Notes under the pieces: model-generated
What the model was told of the DNA's origin: nothing
Database searches by the model: none
The model's input: only the letters and a program-made list of their open reading frames with translations
Shown here: piece after piece, positions 7,302 to 12,670 of the stretch
Layout of the letters: the number at the start of each line of letters is the position of its first letter
How positions within the stretch are numbered: the stretch's first letter is position 1
Translations under genes and position numbers: made by a program
Source of the DNA: DASQFU01 sp035632955
GTDB lineage: Bacteria > Eisenbacteria > RBG-16-71-46
Length of the DNA: 12,670 nucleotides
NCBI GenBank assembly: GCA_035632955.1
Contig: DASQFU010000225.1
Location: 1 to 12,670, forward strand
Reading direction: 5' to 3'

Positions 7302-7703
7302 CTAGAGATCCCGAGCCACGGCGACGGCATCGATCTCGATGCGCGCGCCGCGCGGCAAGCCGGCGGCGGCGATCGTCGTGCGCGCCGGAGGCGAGGACGA
7401 AAAGTGCTTCGCATATTCCTCGTTCATGGACTGGAAGTCCGCCATGTCGGCCAGGTACACCGTCGTTTTGACGACCGACGCGAGCGTCAATCCGGCCCCC
7501 TCGAGCACGGCCGTGAGGTTCTTGAACACCTGGGCGGTTTGCGCCGCGATCCCGCCCGTCACCAGCTGACCCGAGGCCGGATCGAGCGCCACCTGGCCGG
7601 AGGTGAATACCATGCGATGCCCCGCCGACAAGCGCACGACCTGGGCCTGGCTGTAGGGGCCGATCGCCTGCGGCGCTCCCGACACCTGGATCGCACTCTT
7701 CAT
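7302..7703 (-). CDS. ridA: RidA/YjgF family enamine/imine deaminase
   Basis: RidA hydrolyses reactive 2-aminoacrylate and related enamine/imine intermediates released by PLP enzymes, protecting other enzymes; it acts as a cytoplasmic homotrimer. The 133-residue product has IGPYSQA at 14-20 with Tyr17, FTSGQVALDP at 33-42, the KTTVYLADMADF region at 79-90, PPARTTI with Arg108 (carboxylate-binding) and IEIDAVAVA with Glu123 near the C-terminus. These are the residues expected for active RidA rather than a distant YjgF paralogue. It starts 5 nt after the glmS stop with no strong ribosome site, implying coupling, and ends in TAG ahead of the selD leader. Its placement after glmS is a context observation, not proof of a shared pathway. 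Confidence 0.93.
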   Translation of the reverse strand: MKSAIQVSGAPQAIGPYSQAQVVRLSAGHRMVFTSGQVALDPASGQLVTGGIAAQTAQVFKNLTAVLEGAGLTLASVVKTTVYLADMADFQSMNEEYAKHFSSSPPARTTIAAAGLPRGARIEIDAVAVARDL

Positions 7704-7708
7704 AGGGT

Positions 7709-9541
7709 CTACTCGACCGTCACGCTCTTGGCCAGATTGCGCGGCTGGTCGACGTCACAACCGCGCAGCACCGCGATGTGATACGCGAGCAGCTGGAGCG
7801 GCACCACCGAGAGCAGCGGCTGGAGCATCGGCAGGGTCTGCGGAACGTAGAGCACGTGATCGGCGCGCGACAACACCTCGTCGTCGCCTTCGGTCGCGAT
7901 CGCGATGATGCGTCCCTTGCGCGCGCGCACTTCCATCATGTTGCTGGTCACCTTGTCGTAGGCGGCGTCGCGCGTGCAAATGAACACCACCGGCATATTG
8001 TCGTCGATCAAGGCGATCGGGCCGTGCTTCATCTCCGCCGCCGGGTAGCCCTCGGCGTGCACGTACGAGATCTCCTTGAGCTTGAGCGCCCCTTCCAGCG
8101 CGACCGGGAAGTTGTAGCCGCGGCCAAGGTAGAGGAAGTTATTGTGGCGCTTGTACTGCTCGGCGATCTCGCGCACCGCGTCGTGACCCTCGAGGATCTG
8201 CTCGATCTTGCCGGGAATGCCATCCAGCGCCCGCGCCAGGGCCAGTCCGGTCTCGAGCGACATCTCGCGCTGGCGGCCGAGCACCAGCGTCAGCAACGAC
8301 AGCACCGTGACCTGGCTCGTGAACGCCTTGGTCGAGGCGACGCCGATCTCGGGGCCGGCATGAATGTAGACGCCGCCGTCCGACTCGCGTGCGATCGTCG
8401 CGCCGACGACGTTGACGATGCCGAGCGCCCGCGCGCCCTTGCGCTGCGCTTCGCGCATCGCCGCCAGGGTGTCGGCGGTCTCGCCCGACTGCGAGATCAC
8501 GAGCACCATCGTGCCCTCATCGACGATCGGGTTGCGATAGCGGAACTCGGACGCGTACTCGACCTCGACCGGGATGCGCGCGTGCTCTTCGAGCAGGTAT
8601 TCGCCGATCAGCCCGGCGTGCCACGAGGTTCCGCACGCGAGGATGATGATGCGGCGGATCTCGCGCATCTCCTCCGGCGTCATGTTGAGACCGCCGAGGC
8701 GCGCCAGGCCGTCGACCACGTTCAAGCGGCCGCGCATCGAGTTCCGGACCGAGTCCGGCTGCTCGAAGATCTCCTTGAGCATGAAATGGGAGAAGCCGCC
8801 CTTTTCGATCTGACCGAGATCCCATTCGACTTCCGTGACCTGTTTGTTGATCGGTTCGTGCGCGATGGTCGCGGTGTGGAAGCCCGAGGACGAGAGCACC
8901 GCCATCTCGCCATCGTCGAGATAGACGACCTGACGCGTGTGGCCGACGATCGGCGCCACGTCGGAGGCGAGGAAGTACTCGCCGTCGGCGACGCCGACCA
9001 CCAGTGGGCTGCCCCGCCGCGCCCCGATCAGGACTCCGGGCTCGTCGGCGCACACGACCGCGATGCCGAACGTTCCCTCGACCGCGCGCAATGCCGCCCC
9101 GACCGCCTGCTCGAGCTTGAGACCGCGCGCCAGATGTTTCTCGATCAGATGCGCGAGCACTTCGGTGTCGGTCTCGGTTTCGAAGCGGTGCCCTTCGGCG
9201 ATCAGCGCGTTCTTGAGCACGAGGTAGTTCTCGATGATGCCGTTGTGCACCAGGGCGACGCGTCCGGTGCAATCGGTGTGCGGGTGCGCGTTGACGTCGT
9301 TCGGTTCGCCGTGCGTGGCCCACCGGGTATGGGCGATCCCGCTCTTGCCCTGGCCGAGGCCGTCCGGCAGGCGCTCCTCGAGCACGCGGATCTTGCCCGC
9401 GGCCTTGCGGATGCCGAGCGAGCCGTTGCTCTGGATCGCCACGCCCGCCGAATCGTAGCCGCGATACTCGAGACGTTTGAGCCCTTCGATCAGGATCGGC
9501 AGGCAGTTGCGATGTCCCACGTAACCGACGATGCCGCACAT
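7709..9541 (-). CDS. glmS: Glutamine--fructose-6-phosphate aminotransferase (isomerizing)
   Basis: GlmS converts fructose-6-phosphate and glutamine to glucosamine-6-phosphate, the first committed step to UDP-GlcNAc. The 610-residue product (normal length) begins MCGIVGYVG, with Cys2 becoming the N-terminal glutaminase nucleophile. RLEYRGYDSAG, HTRWATHGEPN and a HNGIIEN motif complete the class II amidotransferase domain (about 2-220). Two SIS domains follow; the first has SQSGETADT and STKAFTSQ, and the C-terminus ends NLAKSVTVE, which forms the sugar-channel tail. The ATG at 9541 is preceded by AGGAGG, 12 nt away, overlapping the glmM stop. The gap to glmM is 16 nt, too small for a glmS ribozyme. 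It follows glmM, the next enzyme in its pathway. Confidence 0.98.
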   Translation of the reverse strand: MCGIVGYVGHRNCLPILIEGLKRLEYRGYDSAGVAIQSNGSLGIRKAAGKIRVLEERLPDGLGQGKSGIAHTRWATHGEPNDVNAHPHTDCTGRVALVHNGIIENYLVLKNALIAEGHRFETETDTEVLAHLIEKHLARGLKLEQAVGAALRAVEGTFGIAVVCADEPGVLIGARRGSPLVVGVADGEYFLASDVAPIVGHTRQVVYLDDGEMAVLSSSGFHTATIAHEPINKQVTEVEWDLGQIEKGGFSHFMLKEIFEQPDSVRNSMRGRLNVVDGLARLGGLNMTPEEMREIRRIIILACGTSWHAGLIGEYLLEEHARIPVEVEYASEFRYRNPIVDEGTMVLVISQSGETADTLAAMREAQRKGARALGIVNVVGATIARESDGGVYIHAGPEIGVASTKAFTSQVTVLSLLTLVLGRQREMSLETGLALARALDGIPGKIEQILEGHDAVREIAEQYKRHNNFLYLGRGYNFPVALEGALKLKEISYVHAEGYPAAEMKHGPIALIDDNMPVVFICTRDAAYDKVTSNMMEVRARKGRIIAIATEGDDEVLSRADHVLYVPQTLPMLQPLLSVVPLQLLAYHIAVLRGCDVDQPRNLAKSVTVE

Positions 9542-9553
9542 GGTGTTCGTTGT

Positions 9554-9560
9554 CCTCCTA
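9554..9560 (-). promoter_or_regulatory. glmS ribosome binding site fused to the glmM stop codon
   Basis: On the minus strand TAGGAGG contains the glmM TAG stop followed directly by a strong Shine-Dalgarno, about 12 nt before the glmS ATG. Ribosomes ending glmM would be placed on the glmS entry site, consistent with coupled translation. The spacing is slightly long. Confidence 0.6.
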
Positions 9561-10913
9561 CGCGACGCCCTGCAACGCCCGGCGCGCCTCCGCGATCAAC
9601 TCACGCGTGCGCGTCTCGCTTGGCGATTCGGCGATCAGCCGCACCACCGGCTCGGTGCCGGAGGGCCGCACATGCACCCACTCGTCCTCGCGGCTGAGCC
9701 GCAGCCCGTCCGAGGCCTCGACGGCGTGGCCGGGAAACGCCCGCCGGAGCCGCCCGGCAGCCTCGTCCCATGGTTCATCGGGACGAACGTCCTTGTCCTT
9801 GATCATATGGAAGTGCGGCAGGGCGTCGGCGAGCGCCCGCAGGGGCCGGCCCGAGCCCGCAACCGCCTGGCAGACCAGGGCGAGGGCCACGAGACCATCC
9901 CGTCCATAGTGCGCGCCGGGGTGAATGACGCCGCCGTTGCCTTCCCCGCCGAACACCGCGTGCTCGCGGCGCATTCCCGCCACCACGTGCGCCTCGCCGA
10001 CCGGGGTACGAAACAAGCTCACTCCATGCTGGGCGCAAACGGCGTCCATGATACGAGAGGTCGATAGGTTTGTCACCACCGGCCCGGGACGTCGCTGCAA
10101 GACGACGCTCGCGCCGAGCGCGAGGCTGAGCTCTTCGCCGAGCGGCCGTCCCTCGGCGTCGACGAACGCGGCGCGATCGGCATCGGGATCGAAGGCGATG
10201 CCGAAGTCGGCGCGGTGGTTAATGACCTCGGCGCCGAGCCGCCCGAGGTGCTCGGGCAACGGCTCGAGCACGCGCGTGAAGATTCCGTTCGGAACGCAAT
10301 CCAGCTCGACCGCTTCCGCGCCCAGCTCGGCGAGCAGACGGGGACCGGCGATGCCGCCGACACTCGCGCATCCGTCGACGACCACCTTGAGCCGCCGGCG
10401 CCGGATCGCATCGACGTCGAGCTCCGGAAGGGCGAGCACCCGGCGCAGATGCCAGTCGAGCGAGCCGGCTTCCAAGTGCTCCTCTCCCAGCCGATCGAAT
10501 CCCACCCAGAGATCGACTTCGGACTCGTAGCGGCGGCGCACCGCGGCGCCCGCTTCGGCGTCGAGGAACTCGCCGCGCGCCGAGAGGAACTTGAGCGCGT
10601 TCCATTCCGCCGGGTTGTGGCTCGCGGTCAGGATGATGCCGCCCGCGGCGTTCAGCTCTTCGACGGCGACCTGAGTTGTGGGCGTGGTCGCAAGCCCGAG
10701 GTCGACGACGTCGCGTCCGGCGGCGGTGAGTCCGGCCGCCACCGCGCGATAGACCATCGGCCCCGAGCGCCGAGCGTCGCGGCCGACGACAATCGGGCCT
10801 TTCGGCTGCTCGCACGCGAACGCGGCCGCGAACCGCGCCAGCACGGGCGGCGTCAACGACCGGCCGACGATGCCGCGAACCCCAGCGACACTGATCATGA
10901 GTGGTGCGGTCAT
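9558..10913 (-). CDS. glmM: Phosphoglucosamine mutase (alpha-D-phosphohexomutase family)
   Basis: This is expected to interconvert glucosamine-6-phosphate and glucosamine-1-phosphate, following GlmS. The 451-residue product from ATG 10913 has VAGVRGIVG at the N-terminus, the phosphoserine loop TASHNPAEWNALK with Ser98, the Mg2+ loop DPDADR (242-247), the sugar-specificity loop GEGNGG (323-328) and the phosphate-binding loop RPSGTEP (416-422). The GEGNGG loop is more like the archaeal-type subgroup than the usual bacterial GlmM loop, so a phosphomannomutase/phosphoglucomutase role is possible; the adjacent glmS supports glucosamine. Upstream ATGs in the open frame (11018, 10988) add an uncharacteristic leader. 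ATG 10898 is also possible. No Shine-Dalgarno is visible. This is the first conserved gene of the cluster. Confidence 0.9.
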   Translation of the reverse strand: MTAPLMISVAGVRGIVGRSLTPPVLARFAAAFACEQPKGPIVVGRDARRSGPMVYRAVAAGLTAAGRDVVDLGLATTPTTQVAVEELNAAGGIILTASHNPAEWNALKFLSARGEFLDAEAGAAVRRRYESEVDLWVGFDRLGEEHLEAGSLDWHLRRVLALPELDVDAIRRRRLKVVVDGCASVGGIAGPRLLAELGAEAVELDCVPNGIFTRVLEPLPEHLGRLGAEVINHRADFGIAFDPDADRAAFVDAEGRPLGEELSLALGASVVLQRRPGPVVTNLSTSRIMDAVCAQHGVSLFRTPVGEAHVVAGMRREHAVFGGEGNGGVIHPGAHYGRDGLVALALVCQAVAGSGRPLRALADALPHFHMIKDKDVRPDEPWDEAAGRLRRAFPGHAVEASDGLRLSREDEWVHVRPSGTEPVVRLIAESPSETRTRELIAEARRALQGVA

Positions 10914-10922
10914 GGCGAAGGC

Positions 10923-10951
10923 ACGATACGCGAGCCGGCCATACCGTACAA
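10923..10951 (-). promoter_or_regulatory. Possible sigma70-like promoter for the glmM-led cluster
   Basis: On the minus strand TTGTAC (10951-10946) and TATCGT (10928-10923) are separated by exactly 17 nt, with weak matches to -35 (3/6) and -10 (4/6). Initiation would fall at or next to the glmM ATG (10913), fitting its lack of a Shine-Dalgarno (leaderless or nearly so). The match is weak and could be chance. Confidence 0.22.
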
Positions 10952-11018
10952 AGATGGCCGCCACAGCGTTGATGTCGTTTTGAGGCATCGTGCGCTGGGT
11001 GAATACCGGTGTCGGCAA

Positions 11019-11181
11019 TCACCGTCGAACGAGGAACCAAAGGCGATCGACCGGCACGAAGCCGAGTTTCGCGGCCAACTGTCGAGACGCGACGTTGGAC
11101 GCCGCTCCCAAAGGGGCCGCCGTCCCTCCCGCATCCAATGATCGATCATGAACGACGCGGCGCGGCGGCGAGACCGTGCCG
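11019..11181 (-). pseudogene. GNAT family N-acetyltransferase, C-terminal remnant with two frameshifts
   Basis: Three consecutive minus-strand frames read as one GNAT C-terminus. RHGLAAA (11181-11161) is the tail of an acetyl-CoA-binding loop. After a -1 shift, FMIDHWMREGRRPLW follows (to 11108). After a second -1 shift at a GGG run, GAASNVASRQLAAKLGF continues, then VPVDRLWFLVRR and TGA at 11021-11019. The pattern N-x-x-S-x-x-L-A-x-K-L-G-F is the hallmark of GNAT motif B. Each shift fits one lost base, the second probably GGGG to GGG. The N-terminal half is absent: upstream is an unrelated small membrane-protein gene. It is therefore a truncated, broken gene 106 nt upstream of glmM. Substrate cannot be inferred. 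Confidence 0.72.
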
Positions 11182-11223
11182 GAGGAATGGCTCCAGAGCG
11201 GTACGTCGCAGGATGAGAGTGTG

Positions 11224-11409
11224 TCAGCCGCCGGAGCGCGCTCGAAACGCGAGGTAGGCGAAGATGACGACCAGTATCAGGAGAGCGAGCCGTGCCATTC
11301 CCATCATGCGGGTGTGAGCGAGGTGCTGCGTTCCCTTCGGTTTGATGCCGGTGACGGCAGCAATAGCGGTGATGATGACTGCGAGGCCGAGCCACACGAG
11401 CCAGGTCAT
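11224..11409 (-). CDS. Small two-helix membrane protein, unknown
   Basis: I do not recognise this 61-residue product. It has a hydrophobic helix at about 3-20 (WLVWLGLAVIITAIAAV), a short basic/polar loop containing GIKPKGTQHLAHTR, and a second hydrophobic helix at about 40-56 (RLALLILVVIFAYLAF), ending in RARSGG. The loop is Lys/Arg/His-rich, so by the positive-inside rule both termini would face outward, although the C-terminal Arg pair confuses this. GGGG lies about 10 nt before the ATG at 11409. The amphipathic, low-Arg composition differs from nearby shadow frames, which supports a real gene. It is flanked by two gene remnants. Confidence 0.58.
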   Translation of the reverse strand: MTWLVWLGLAVIITAIAAVTGIKPKGTQHLAHTRMMGMARLALLILVVIFAYLAFRARSGG

Positions 11410-11519
11410 GATTCCATCCCCTTCGAAGGGCCCGTTGCCTAGATGAGGTGCTTCAAGGACGTCTGTTCCTCGGCTTGAGACCCAGCACCTTCATCCACGA
11501 TTGAAATGTGGAGCCCTTC

Positions 11520-11729
11520 TCAGCGCGAGCATGCAGCTTGCGCTCGGTGAACGATGCTGGCGGTCAGTTCTTCCGGCGAATCGTCCGACTGAAGGAAAAG
11601 CTCATGCTCTCCCTCCGGATCAAGAAGAAGCTCCTGAACCTCGTGCACTAGCTTTCGCGCTTCCTTCTCGGTAAGAACGAGATCGAGCTGGTAGAGCTGC
11701 TTGTTACCCTCCACGTCATGAAATCGCAT
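11520..11729 (-). CDS. Small hypothetical protein
   Basis: Unknown function. From ATG 11729, with GGGAG nine nt upstream, the product is 69 residues: a predicted strand pair (MRFHDVEGNKQLYQLDLVL), an acidic amphipathic helix (LTEKEARKLVHEVQELLLD) and a second part (HELFLQSDDSPEELTASIV). GTG 11762 would add 11 residues (to 80). The balanced Glu/Lys/Leu content is protein-like and unlike the Arg/Ala shadows elsewhere. The C-terminal AQAACSR looks atypical, and another frame continues openly to 11452, so the end may be altered by an indel. It lies between the small membrane protein and the recombinase remnant. Confidence 0.5.
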   Translation of the reverse strand: MRFHDVEGNKQLYQLDLVLTEKEARKLVHEVQELLLDPEGEHELFLQSDDSPEELTASIVHRAQAACSR

Positions 11730-11774
11730 CGCACCGATCTCCCAGCTGTATCTCGACTTCACGCTCCCGAAGCT

Positions 11775-11870
11775 CTACTTCTCCGGTGTACGTGCTCCAA
11801 GAACGCTGCTGCGGAACCAGACATTCCCCTGATCTCCTGACATGTACACGTCACCGTTGGCGGTGATCAT
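11775..11870 (-). CDS. Possible 31-residue ORF
   Basis: ATG 11870 to TAG 11777-11775 encodes MITANGDVYMSGDQGN, then VWFRSSVLGARTPEK. A G-rich run (GGGGGCGG) lies about 6-10 nt upstream. Composition looks protein-like, and the frame is the same as the next small ORF, with only the TAG and a few codons between, so it may be an amber-interrupted N-terminus of that gene. A perfect 6-bp hairpin TCACCG-TTGG-CGGTGA (11851-11866) covers its first codons. It is too short to be confident. Confidence 0.28.
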   Translation of the reverse strand: MITANGDVYMSGDQGNVWFRSSVLGARTPEK

Positions 11871-11885
11871 GTGGCACCGCCCCCG

Positions 11886-12081
11886 CTACGAAGTCGGCCG
11901 ATCGAAATCACGTTTGACTTCCTCGAGGTACTGGGCAACCGCCCCGGTCGCCTGCGCCAGCAGCTCCTCGTCGACGATCAGGTACCGGCGGAAGATTGAA
12001 TCGGTCTTGTGCCGGTGATCTTCATTGCGATCGCCTGCTGAATCCCGGCCCGAATCATGCGCACCGCCGGCGAAAGTCGTG
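11886..12081 (-). pseudogene. Tyrosine recombinase (phage-type integrase), frameshifted C-terminal remnant
   Basis: Tyrosine recombinases integrate phages and islands, often into tRNA genes. The minus strand carries the end of the catalytic domain in broken frames: HDFRR (box II His and Arg) at 12081-12067, then after small deletions VR-MIRAGIQQAIAMKITG, then after a one-base loss (expected GGC CAC, found GGCAC, near 12010) HKTDSIFRRY with the second His and the nucleophile Tyr. LIVDEELLAQATGAVAQYLEE and a TAG stop follow. The order and spacing match the usual GHKTxxxFxRYxIVxEADL tail of phage integrases. The box I Arg half is missing. It lies 108 nt from a tRNA-Thr 3' fragment, as expected of an integration scar. 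Confidence 0.75.
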
Positions 12082-12101
12082 CAGTAGTCACGGCGTCGCC
12101 A

Positions 12102-12164
12102 GCACAGTTCGGGCACAGTCTTGGGGCACAGTCCCCCGTTTGTCCCGTCATTTTCCGGGCACAG
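12102..12164. repeat. Short GCACAG repeats between the integrase remnant and the tRNA fragment
   Basis: GCACAG occurs four times on the plus strand, at 12102, 12113, 12126 and 12159; three copies are extended to GGGCACAG (12111, 12124, 12157). Close spacing (11, 13, 33 nt) beside an integrase remnant and tRNA scar resembles integrase arm-site clusters, but chance in GC-rich DNA is not excluded. Confidence 0.4.
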
Positions 12165-12189
12165 GGCGACGTGAGTCGAAGGGGAATAA

Positions 12190-12234
12190 TGGAGCTGGTG
12201 ACCGGAATCGAACCGGTGACCCCTTCATTACGAG
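12190..12234 (-). other. 3' half of tRNA-Thr(CGU): probable attachment-site (att) scar
   Basis: Read on the minus strand this has tRNA 3'-half geometry: anticodon loop CTCGTAA (12234-12228, anticodon CGT), 5-nt stem TGAAG, 5-nt variable region, perfect T arm ACCGG-TTCGATT-CCGGT (12217-12201), acceptor strand CACCAGC (12200-12194), discriminator T and CCA (12192-12190). No partner for the acceptor strand (GCTGGTG) or for the anticodon stem (CTTCA) exists in the ~100 nt upstream, so the 5' half is absent. Site-specific elements recombine in the tRNA anticodon or T region and leave such fragments. It is not a functional tRNA. Confidence 0.78.
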
Positions 12235-12295
12235 CGCAAACGGGCCCGTCGGAGCCCGTCGCACCCAACGTGAAAGAGGGGCACGAAGCCGAAGA

Positions 12296-12320
12296 GTAGA
12301 GCGGGCTTCCGGCTCTCTAC
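12296..12320. repeat. Inverted repeat (GTAGAG / CTCTAC)
   Basis: GTAGAG (12296-12301) is complementary to CTCTAC (12315-12320) across a 13-nt GC-rich centre. An overlapping register pairs GAGC with GCTC, extended by GG/CC around GCTT. No T-run follows on either strand, so it is not a standard intrinsic terminator. Confidence 0.4.
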
Positions 12321-12324
12321 AACC

Positions 12325-12363
12325 CCGGACTTAGCCTCTGAATGCCGAGGCTTGCCGATCCGG
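12325..12363. repeat. Nested inverted repeat, cruciform-like
   Basis: An outer stem CCGGA/TCCGG (12325-12329, 12359-12363) encloses an inner stem AGCCTC/GAGGCT (12333-12338, 12347-12352) with an 8-nt loop and asymmetric 3- and 6-nt spacers. This two-box architecture resembles folded recombination sites or structured RNA. No poly-T tract follows. Confidence 0.5.
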
Positions 12364-12537
12364 ACCCGCACGTTTCCCGCACGCCTGGAGGGTCGTGAAG
12401 CCGCCTTGCGAGCATCAAGTTCTGGGGCTCTGCGAGACGAGCTGGGCCGAGCATCGGATTGGCACGCTTCTCGGGCCAACCCACCGCGGCAGACCTGGCA
12501 AGCGCGTGAGGAGCTCGGAGGAGTGCATCGCGCGACG

Positions 12538-12670
12538 TTAGGCGAAGCGGTCGAAGGTCACAAACGTCTCGGTCTTGTGTTGCGGCCCGAAGCACGACTC
12601 GTAGAATGACCCTCTAAGCGGAGAGTCATCTCGTTGACCGCGTCCACCTAGATAAGAGCGTTTCGGAGCC
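12538..12670 (-). CDS. Possible protein C-terminus (43 codons), cut by the right edge
   Basis: A minus-strand frame is open from the right edge to TAA at 12540-12538. It reads APKRSYLGGRGQRDDSPL, then RGSFYESCFGPQHKTETF and VTFDRFA. The Phe/Tyr/Thr/Lys-rich composition is unlike the surrounding Arg/Ala shadows, which suggests a real gene end, but no start or known motif is visible. The stop lies inside GCCTAAC, a match to the integron attC R'' consensus RYYYAAC. An imperfect inverted repeat (12606-12629) lies within it. Function is unknown. Confidence 0.33.
   Translation of the reverse strand, partial: APKRSYLGGRGQRDDSPLRGSFYESCFGPQHKTETFVTFDRFA
12606..12629. repeat. Imperfect 9-bp inverted repeat
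   Basis: ATGACCCTC (12606-12614) and GAGAGTCAT (12621-12629) are complementary at 8 of 9 positions around loop TAAGCG. It may be a hairpin or operator-like dyad. It overlaps the possible partial CDS at the right edge, and no T-run follows. Confidence 0.45.

Larger units (their letters stand above)
12235..12537. other. Non-coding stretch with inverted repeats, no credible gene
   Basis: About 300 nt. Open frames here are Arg/Ala/Pro-rich shadows without ribosome sites. I see an 8-nt direct repeat GCCCGTCG at 12244 and 12254, and inverted repeats at 12296-12320 and 12325-12363. Nothing else can be supported. Confidence 0.4.

Noticed and set aside
9542..9557. glmS ribozyme/riboswitch upstream of glmS
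   Set aside because: Only 16 nt separate glmM and glmS, too little for the ribozyme, and no pseudoknot-like sequence is seen.
7778..9697. 639-codon open frame on the plus strand
   Set aside because: It is the antisense of glmS, rich in Arg/His/Asp, and has no recognisable domain.
11452..11545. Alternate frame reading FTERKLHARAEKGSTF then QSWMKVLGLKPRNRRP
   Set aside because: It is protein-like at first glance, but it has no start codon, overlaps the end of the small ORF, and may be chance or an indel-shifted tail.
12190..12260. Complete tRNA-Thr gene
   Set aside because: The acceptor and anticodon stems have no 5' partners upstream, so only the 3' half is present.
12184..12300. Plus-strand ORF beginning MELVTGIEPVTPS
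   Set aside because: This peptide is the antisense translation of a tRNA 3' end, a common false call, and not a gene.
12352..12609. 85-codon plus-strand ORF
   Set aside because: Arg/Ala/Glu-rich shadow-like composition with no ribosome site and no motif.
12190..12670. tmRNA
   Set aside because: The CCAGCTCCA end looks similar, but no 5' GGGGCTG-type half, tag reading frame or matching acceptor pairing is found.

Overview
The window is high-GC bacterial chromosomal DNA. Almost everything recognisable is on the minus strand. Positions 10913 to 1 hold a tightly packed head-to-tail cluster read right to left: glmM, glmS, ridA, selD, tRNA-Sec, a DUF5683-like membrane protein, lepA, lepB, hemW, hrcA, grpE and the first codons of dnaJ. 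Most junctions are short gaps or overlaps, so much of it may be one transcript. The high GC, non-ATG starts, DUF5683-type protein and selenocysteine machinery suggest an uncultured high-GC lineage (something like Eisenbacteria or a relative). That placement is inference; no rRNA or other phylogenetic marker was tested.

The main discovery is a selenium cassette inside this housekeeping cluster. selD (selenophosphate synthetase) appears to be a selenoprotein: its N-terminal active-site loop is interrupted by an in-frame UGA in the context Cys-Ala-Gly-UGA-Ala-Ser-Lys, with a SECIS-like hairpin just downstream. Reading through the UGA adds the missing N-terminus and gives a 368-residue protein. 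Three nucleotides after selD begins a complete tRNA-Sec (UCA anticodon, 8+5 amino-acid arm, 6-bp D stem with 4-nt loop, long variable arm, encoded CCA). The next protein gene starts 12 nt after that CCA. Conventional ORF calling truncates selD and runs a false ORF through the tRNA.

The rest of the cluster combines amino-sugar and cell-wall precursor synthesis (GlmM, GlmS), reactive enamine/imine clearance (RidA), translation (LepA), protein export (LepB), a heme chaperone (HemW) and heat-shock control and chaperones (HrcA, GrpE, DnaJ).

Positions 10914-12670, upstream of glmM, are different: a sparse zone of debris, also mostly on the minus strand. It holds a twice-frameshifted GNAT acetyltransferase C-terminus, a small two-helix membrane protein, one or two small unknown ORFs, a frameshifted tyrosine-recombinase C-terminus, and a 3' half of tRNA-Thr(CGU) ending in CCA, which looks like a tRNA attachment-site scar. 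Beyond this are inverted repeats and a possible protein C-terminus running off the right edge. This is best read as a decaying integrative-element junction next to the conserved operon.
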